DNA of 34,439 nucleotides. It comes from Myxococcales bacterium. Its GTDB lineage: Bacteria; Myxococcota_A; Polyangia; Haliangiales; Haliangiaceae. The stretch is taken from assembly GCA_016794525.1 (NCBI GenBank), contig JAEUJY010000086.1:1-34439 (forward strand), read 5' to 3'. Below are positions 30,057-34,439 of the stretch, piece by piece (the first letter of the stretch is position 1; each line of letters begins with the position of its first letter). A model generated the notes under the pieces. The model was not told where the DNA came from, made no database searches, and saw nothing but the letters and a program-made list of their open reading frames with translations. A program made the position numbers and the translations under genes.

Positions 30057-31838
30057 ATGCCACGTGCTTGCACCGGGCGTATGCGCCCAGGTCGTTCGTG
30101 GGTCGTGGTGGCCATGGCACTCCCCTGGGTCGCTGCCTGCGTGGCGGCACCGGCGCCCGCCGTCGATCACGGTTCGTTCGAGGACGTCCGGCGCATCGTC
30201 AACGCGCTCGACGACGTGGCCGGCGACTACCCAGACGCCGTCGTCGAGGGCGCGGTCGCCGATCCGGTGCGGATGCGGGTGCTCGATCGCCTGCTCCACG
30301 ACGCCGGTCGCTACGCCGCGCACTTGACGGCGGGTGACCGCGACGCGGTGGCCGCGCTGGTGGCGGCGATCGCGCGCCGGGCCCCCGCTGCCGAGGTGGT
30401 CGCGACCGCGCGCCGGATGCGCGCCGACATGCTCGCGCGCCGGCGCATCGTGCTGGCGCCCGCGGCGCCGCCGCCCCTGGCGCGGGTGCGCGCGCTGTGG
30501 TCGACGATGTGCACCGCGTGCCACGGCGACACCGGCATCGGCGACGGCCCTCAGGGGCTGTTCCTCGAGCCCGGGCCCAAGGACTTCCAGGAGCTCGAGT
30601 TCATCGTCGATCTGGCGCCGAGCCGGGCCTACAGCCGGATCACCGACGGCATGGCCGGCACCGCGATGCCGTCGTTCGGCATCCCGACCAGCGCCGAGCG
30701 CTGGGGGCTCGCGGCGCTGGTGCTGTCGTTCCGCCACGACGACGAGGCCGTGGCGCGCGGGCGCGCCTTCGCACAGGCGACGGGCGTCGCGCCGCCGTGG
30801 ACGTCGCTCGCCGATCGGTCGGACGCCGAACTCACCTCCGCGCTGATCGGGCGCGGCGTGCCGGCGCCGGTCGCTGACGACGTGCTCGCGTACCTGCGAG
30901 GCGAGGTCGCCTTCGCGCCCGTGGCGGGCCGGCTGGCCGACGCCCGCCGCGAGCTGGCGGCCGCGCTCGACGACTACCAGGCGCGGCGCTGGGCGCAGGC
31001 CCGCGACCGACTCGTGGGCGCGCGTCGCGGCTTGCGCGCCCGGTTGATCGCGATCGCCGCGGTCGATCGCACGCTGGCGGCGCGGGTCGACGAGCAGCTC
31101 GCGCGGCTGCTGGCGCTGATCGACCGCGGCGCGCTCGAGGAGGCGCTGGCCCACGAGGTGGTGCGGACCCAGGCGTTGTTCGACGGCGCCGAGCTGGCGA
31201 CCGGGCGGCTCACGGCCGGACGCGGCGCCGGCCTCATGCTCGAGCGAGGCGCGCTGGCGATCCTGGCGCTCGGCGGCGCCATGGCGGCGGCGGCGCGACG
31301 TCGAGCCGCCGGGCGACCTGTCGCGCTCGCGGTCGCGGGCGTCGTCGTCGGCGCGGCGCTCGGGTGGGGCGTGGCCGGCGGTGGCCTCGCGGCCGTGACC
31401 GGGGGCGCGCTGGCGAGCCTGCTCGTCGGCCACGCCTGGCGCAGCGCCGCGACGCGAGTCATCGCCGCCGCGGCGTTGGTCGGGCTCGCGCTCGGCTCCG
31501 TCGGCCGGGGTGTCGCCGCGGTCGGACCGGCCGCGCCGTCGTTCGCGCTCGCCAGCGCGCTGGTCGCGCTGGCGGTGGCGGTGAGCGCGTCCGTCGCGGC
31601 CCGGCTGCCGCGCTGGTGCACCGACGTCGCGATCGTCGCGGTCAGCACGGCCACCGCCGGTCAGCTGGCCTGGCTCGCGTGGTCCCACGCCGCGCGCCCG
31701 GCCGCGCTCCGTGCCTGGCCGCGCGTCGACGCGCTCGGCGTCACGCCGGTCGCGCTGGCCCCGATCGCGCTGGCGGGCGGTGCGCTCGCCGCGATGCTCG
31801 CGAGCACGCTCGCCGCGCGCCGGCGGGGCACGGCGTGA
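30057..31838 (+). CDS. Cytochrome c / FTR1-type fusion membrane lipoprotein with degenerate permease motif
   Basis: The 593-residue product has a lipoprotein-type signal (WVAAC, C28; an alternative ATG at 30081 gives C20). Residues 40-130 resemble the N-terminal helical domain of cytochrome c-FTR1 fusions (NALDDVAGDYPDAVVEG). Residues 141-225 are a class I cytochrome c: CTACH (C152, C155, H156) and probable axial M204 in GTAMPSFG. A helical linker (291-385) is followed by about seven membrane spans (392-585), as in FTR1 iron permeases. The permease motif REGLE is not present: the matching place reads MLERGALAILAL, and no second RExxE is seen. It may therefore be an electron-transfer or regulatory relative rather than an iron transporter (inference). 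It is separated from the malic enzyme by 48 bases and is probably transcribed independently. Confidence 0.72.
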   Translation: MPRACTGRMRPGRSWVVVAMALPWVAACVAAPAPAVDHGSFEDVRRIVNALDDVAGDYPDAVVEGAVADPVRMRVLDRLLHDAGRYAAHLTAGDRDAVAALVAAIARRAPAAEVVATARRMRADMLARRRIVLAPAAPPPLARVRALWSTMCTACHGDTGIGDGPQGLFLEPGPKDFQELEFIVDLAPSRAYSRITDGMAGTAMPSFGIPTSAERWGLAALVLSFRHDDEAVARGRAFAQATGVAPPWTSLADRSDAELTSALIGRGVPAPVADDVLAYLRGEVAFAPVAGRLADARRELAAALDDYQARRWAQARDRLVGARRGLRARLIAIAAVDRTLAARVDEQLARLLALIDRGALEEALAHEVVRTQALFDGAELATGRLTAGRGAGLMLERGALAILALGGAMAAAARRRAAGRPVALAVAGVVVGAALGWGVAGGGLAAVTGGALASLLVGHAWRSAATRVIAAAALVGLALGSVGRGVAAVGPAAPSFALASALVALAVAVSASVAARLPRWCTDVAIVAVSTATAGQLAWLAWSHAARPAALRAWPRVDALGVTPVALAPIALAGGALAAMLASTLAARRRGTA

Positions 31839-31893
31839 TGCTGCCCCGCAGCGAACGCTGGGTCGCGGCAGTTGCTCGGACCGACGTCGTCAT

Positions 31894-31924
31894 GCCCCGG
31901 GGACCTCGAGGTCCCGCCGGGGGC
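31894..31924. terminator. Bidirectional hairpin between convergent genes
   Basis: The perfect 16-base palindrome GGGACCTCGAGGTCCC (31900-31915) is extended by GCCCCGG (31894-31900) opposite CCGGGGGC (31917-31924). It sits between two convergent genes and can serve both strands. The flanking TCATGCCCC (31890-31898) resembles the core of the palindromes around leuA. Confidence 0.6.
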
Positions 31925-31929
31925 GTCGC

Positions 31930-33696
31930 TCAGCAGCCTTCGGGAGCGAGCGCGCCCTTGGGCGTACCGCCCGCGGCCTTGACCGCGCTCTGCTTGACCT
32001 TCGATCCGCAGTCCCACGTCAGCGCGGCGGTCTCGCACTTGGTGCCGACCAGACCGTCGATCGTCACCGCGGCGCCGCCGGAGGCGCGCACGCACGCGGT
32101 CGCGGCATCGCTGACGTGGAGCTGGGTCAGCGTGCTGGCGACGGCCTTGCTGTACAGCTCCACGCCCTTCCACGCGCCGACCTCGTCGCGCACGCCCTTG
32201 AGCGTCACGGGCTGGTCGGCGGTGCCCTGCACGATCAGCGTGCCGGTGTTGCCGTAGCCGACGTAGAGCCCGGCGCCGTCGGCGAACGCGTAGGTGGCGC
32301 CCGCCGGGATCGTGACCGCGCCGCCATCGACGTAGAGCTCGCCGTCGACCGTCAGCGCCGCGGCCTTCTGCAGCGCCCACGTCGCGGGCTTGTCGGCGGC
32401 GCCGCCGTGCACCAGCACCACCTGGCCGTCGGCGTAGGTGTTGGCCGCGCCGAGCGCGCCGAGGTGACGCGGGAAGAGCGCGATGGCCTGCTCGGTGTTG
32501 CCGACCAGCTGGTTCTGATCGAAGCCGCGCAGCTCGGTGGCGTCGTCGAGCGACAGCCCGACCTTGTTGTCCTTGAAGGTCGACCCCGTGACCGCGAGCT
32601 TGCCGCCCTCGCTGCGAAGCGCGCCGCGGCCGTCGACGCCGCCGTGCTGCACGACGGCGTGATCGAGCGTGATCGCGCCCTTGGCGTAGGCGATGATGCC
32701 CTTCTCCCAGGCGCCCGGGGCCGGGTCGGTGGCCGCCGCGAACGTCACGGGCGCCTCGGTGGTGCCGGCGACCTTGAGCTCGCCATCGCCGCCGTAGCCG
32801 ACGTACAGCGCGCCGCCGCTGTCGAAGTGGAAGGTGGCGCCGGCGGCGATCGTGATCGTCGCCTTGCTCGGCTTGCCCTCGACGTACACCTCACCGGCGA
32901 CCCGCACCGGCGCCCCGAGGTTGGGCCACGTGCCCGAGGCGCTCGCGGTGCCGCCGCGCAGCTCGACCACGGCGTCCGCGGGGAGCTTGTTCGTCGCGCC
33001 GAGGCCGATCATCGCCGACGGTGGCAGGCTCAGCGCCAGCACGCCCGGCTGCTCGATGGTGTTGCCATCGAACGCCGCCAGCGTCACCTCGTCGGCGACC
33101 CGCAGCGCCGCGGCCTTGGCGGCGCGCAGCGTGCTGCTCTTGATCGCGACATCCGGTGCGTCGATCTCCAGACCGGTCTCGGCGAACTCGAGCACCAGTC
33201 CGTCGATCTGCGAGCGCGCCGCCTTCGCGTACAGGTGGACACCCTTCCAGGCGCCGGCGACCGCGTCGCCCCCCGAGGTGAAGGTCACGGGCTTGTCGGC
33301 GGTGCCCTTGACGATGAGCTTCGACGCGTCGCTGTAGCCGACGTACATCACCGCGCCGGCCTTGAACGAGAGCTTCGCGCCAGCCTCGATGGTCAGCTCG
33401 CCATCGACGTAGTACTCGCCCTCGACCGACGTCGCGCAGCCGGCGGGGATCGTCCGTGAGAGTCCCTTGTCGGCGTCCTTGAGCGCCGGGGGGCACTCGG
33501 TGACCGCCTTGAGCGGTCCGGTCGCGGTGGTGGTGGCCGACTGAGTCCCGGCACCGGTGCCCGCGGCGCTGCCGCTGCCGGTCGCCGCGCCCGCGGCGGT
33601 GCCCGTCCCGGCACCACTCTTGTCCGCCTTCTTGCTCTTGCAGGCCCCCGCGGTCGCCGCGGTGAGCATGAGGACACATGCCAGCTTCGTACGCAT
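31930..33696 (-). CDS. Lipoprotein with three 180-residue beta-helix-like repeats
   Basis: The 588-residue product starts MRTKLACVLMLTAATAGAC (C19, probable lipidation site) with a Lys-rich patch, then a Gly/Ala/Thr linker (28-60). Residues 93-560 hold three homologous units with the motif YVDGELTIEAGAKLSFKAG and then YVGY. The YVGY tetrapeptide falls at 118-121, 298-301 and 478-481, a period of exactly 180. Each unit continues with LIVKGTADKPVTF and GAWKGVHLYAKA-like strands, as in right-handed parallel beta-helix proteins. Such folds occur in surface adhesins and polysaccharide-active enzymes; no catalytic residues can be named. Cysteines are few, apart from late ones at C535, C554, C563 and C588. 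The start is ATG at 33696; TAAAAC ends seven bases upstream, with no Shine-Dalgarno sequence. The frame continues upstream but overlaps the HNH gene and lacks export features. Confidence 0.82.
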   Translation of the reverse strand: MRTKLACVLMLTAATAGACKSKKADKSGAGTGTAAGAATGSGSAAGTGAGTQSATTTATGPLKAVTECPPALKDADKGLSRTIPAGCATSVEGEYYVDGELTIEAGAKLSFKAGAVMYVGYSDASKLIVKGTADKPVTFTSGGDAVAGAWKGVHLYAKAARSQIDGLVLEFAETGLEIDAPDVAIKSSTLRAAKAAALRVADEVTLAAFDGNTIEQPGVLALSLPPSAMIGLGATNKLPADAVVELRGGTASASGTWPNLGAPVRVAGEVYVEGKPSKATITIAAGATFHFDSGGALYVGYGGDGELKVAGTTEAPVTFAAATDPAPGAWEKGIIAYAKGAITLDHAVVQHGGVDGRGALRSEGGKLAVTGSTFKDNKVGLSLDDATELRGFDQNQLVGNTEQAIALFPRHLGALGAANTYADGQVVLVHGGAADKPATWALQKAAALTVDGELYVDGGAVTIPAGATYAFADGAGLYVGYGNTGTLIVQGTADQPVTLKGVRDEVGAWKGVELYSKAVASTLTQLHVSDAATACVRASGGAAVTIDGLVGTKCETAALTWDCGSKVKQSAVKAAGGTPKGALAPEGC

Positions 33697-33703
33697 GGCG
33701 CGG

Positions 33704-33709
33704 GTTTTA
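33704..33709 (-). promoter_or_regulatory. -10-like TAAAAC for the beta-helix lipoprotein gene
   Basis: Read on the minus strand, TAAAAC ends seven bases before the ATG at 33696, placing the transcript start at the start codon. It is one of the few A/T-rich hexamers here. No good -35 is seen 17 bases upstream. Confidence 0.35.
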
Positions 33710-33761
33710 CCACCGTGGGAGGGACCGGACGGGGCTGGGGAACAGGCCAGGCGGCCAACCG

Positions 33762-34439
33762 TCATCGTCGGCCGGTGTCGCCCGGCGGTCGTCGCGGACG
33801 TCTCGCGCGGCGTCGGGCGGTGCCGCTGCTGGGTGGCGCTGCGGCCGGTAGCGGCGGATCTCCCACGTGGGAGGCCTCGGCGGCCGCGGGCGCCGGTTCC
33901 ACGTGGGACGGCGGCGACGCGTACGGCGCGCCGTCGGGCCGCGTGAACCGCCACCGGCCCCGCCCGGCCTGTTCCATCCGCAGCCGACCGTCGTGGACCG
34001 CCTTGTGGTGGGCCGAGCACAGCGCGGCCAGTCCGAGCGGCGCGTGGTCGCCGCCGACGGCGCGCGGCACGACGTGATGCACGGCGACGTACCGCGCGTT
34101 CCGACAGCCCGGCACGACGCACCGCCCGCGATCGCGCCGCAGCACCGCGCGCCGGGTCCGCGGCGGGATCGTCTTGGTGACCCGCGCCGGCTTGTCGCCG
34201 TCCACCCGCCCGAGCAGCTCGGCGTCGCACGACGCCTCCGCCACCGCCGTCGCGCTGATCTTGACGGTCTGCCCGGCCACGTCGTGCCACGCCTGGCCGC
34301 AGTCCGTGCACCGCGTGATCGCGATCTGATGCAGCGGCCGCTGCGCCGCCGGATCTCCCACGTGGGAGCCCGCGAGCCGGTCCTCGCACAGCATCGCCAG
34401 CACGTCGTCGTCGGTCAGCGGGTGCCCGCACGCCGCCTC
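33762..34439 (-). CDS. HNH endonuclease, C-terminal part (5' end beyond the window)
   Basis: The frame is open to the window edge (GTG at 34403 is internal or a late alternative), so only the last 225 residues are seen. The HNH nuclease domain is clear: RDRGRCVVPGCRNARYVAVHHVVPRAVGGDH, then LAALCSAHHKAVHDGRL. The two CxxC-type cysteines, the HH pair and the final HH match the ββα-metal fold common in actinobacterial and myxobacterial HNH proteins. An upstream CTDCGQAWH may be a small zinc site. The C-terminal 60 residues are Pro/Ala/Arg-rich and disordered-looking. SHVGDP, SHVEP and SHVGDP occur as echoes because the DNA holds copies of a 12-bp palindrome. Its role (defence, mobile element or DNA processing) cannot be read from this fragment. 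Confidence 0.82.
   Translation of the reverse strand, partial: EAACGHPLTDDDVLAMLCEDRLAGSHVGDPAAQRPLHQIAITRCTDCGQAWHDVAGQTVKISATAVAEASCDAELLGRVDGDKPARVTKTIPPRTRRAVLRRDRGRCVVPGCRNARYVAVHHVVPRAVGGDHAPLGLAALCSAHHKAVHDGRLRMEQAGRGRWRFTRPDGAPYASPPSHVEPAPAAAEASHVGDPPLPAAAPPSSGTARRRARRPRRPPGDTGRR
33856..33908. repeat. TCCCACGTGGGA palindromes, two copies in the HNH 3' end
   Basis: A perfect palindrome TCCCACGTGGGA lies at 33861-33872, within GGATCTCCCACGTGGGAG (33856-33873). A one-mismatch copy TTCCACGTGGGA lies at 33897-33908. They encode SHVGDP-like and SHVEP peptides on the minus strand. Confidence 0.8.
34351..34368. repeat. Third copy of the TCCCACGTGGGA palindrome
   Basis: GGATCTCCCACGTGGGAG at 34351-34368 is identical over 18 bases to 33856-33873, about 495 bases away, near the other side of the HNH domain. 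The palindrome was not found elsewhere in this window. Confidence 0.8.

Noticed and set aside
30052-30072. Sigma54-like TGGCA ... TTGCA upstream of the cytochrome c gene
   Set aside because: The GG and GC elements are about 15 bases apart rather than the required 11, and the site overlaps the start codon.

Overview
The window is very GC-rich DNA with strong codon bias for G/C in third positions, many four-base ATGA/GTGA gene overlaps, and several secreted lipoprotein-like proteins with Gly/Ala/Thr or Pro/Ala linkers. This fits a Myxococcota-like (Kofleriaceae/Haliangium-type) deltaproteobacterium. That placement is inferred from style and gene content, not from a marker gene. No tRNA, rRNA, CRISPR array, insertion sequence or prophage gene was seen.

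Layout. (1) 1-5292: the 3' part of an unrecognised gene, a phospholipase D-family protein on the minus strand, and a divergent amidohydrolase of the D-aminoacylase type. (2) 5249-8949, minus strand: a tight four-gene operon in the order FAD oxidoreductase (CrtI-like), phytol/polyprenol kinase-like membrane protein, UbiA prenyltransferase and FMN split-barrel protein. This looks like an isoprenoid, quinone or lipid pathway. Divergent from it are two overlapping Get3/ArsA-like ATPases (9148-11171). (3) 11172-11681: 510 bases with no convincing gene, but with a good sigma70-type promoter, four consecutive stem-loops, tandem repeats and a long final hairpin; this is a candidate structured RNA or leader. 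(4) 11682-16304: homogentisate 1,2-dioxygenase, a secreted protein pairing an inactive trypsin-like domain with PAN/Apple modules, and a lipoprotein resembling BPI/LBP (TULIP) lipid-binding proteins.

(5) 16394-30008 is the centrepiece: a branched-chain amino acid operon in the order leader peptide, ilvD, ilvB, ilvN, ilvC, leuA, leuC, leuD, cimA, leuB, malic enzyme. Its leader encodes a 59-residue peptide with a dense Ile/Val/Leu run. It is followed by mutually exclusive antiterminator and terminator hairpins, a textbook ribosome-mediated attenuator not usually described for this kind of bacterium. Isoleucine is probably made from pyruvate through citramalate (cimA; no threonine deaminase here), so valine, leucine and isoleucine would all draw on pyruvate. 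The translationally coupled malic enzyme would supply it. The leuA gene has been disturbed twice: its start is duplicated around a hairpin-rich insert, and its 3' end is extended by a hairpin pair sharing a 16-bp palindrome with the first insert.

(6) 30057-34439: a cytochrome c/FTR1-type membrane lipoprotein whose permease motif looks lost, a lipoprotein made of three 180-residue beta-helix-like repeats, and the C-terminal part of an HNH endonuclease carrying copies of a 12-bp palindrome. Several genes have a -10-like box 6 to 9 bases before the start codon and no Shine-Dalgarno sequence, suggesting leaderless transcripts.
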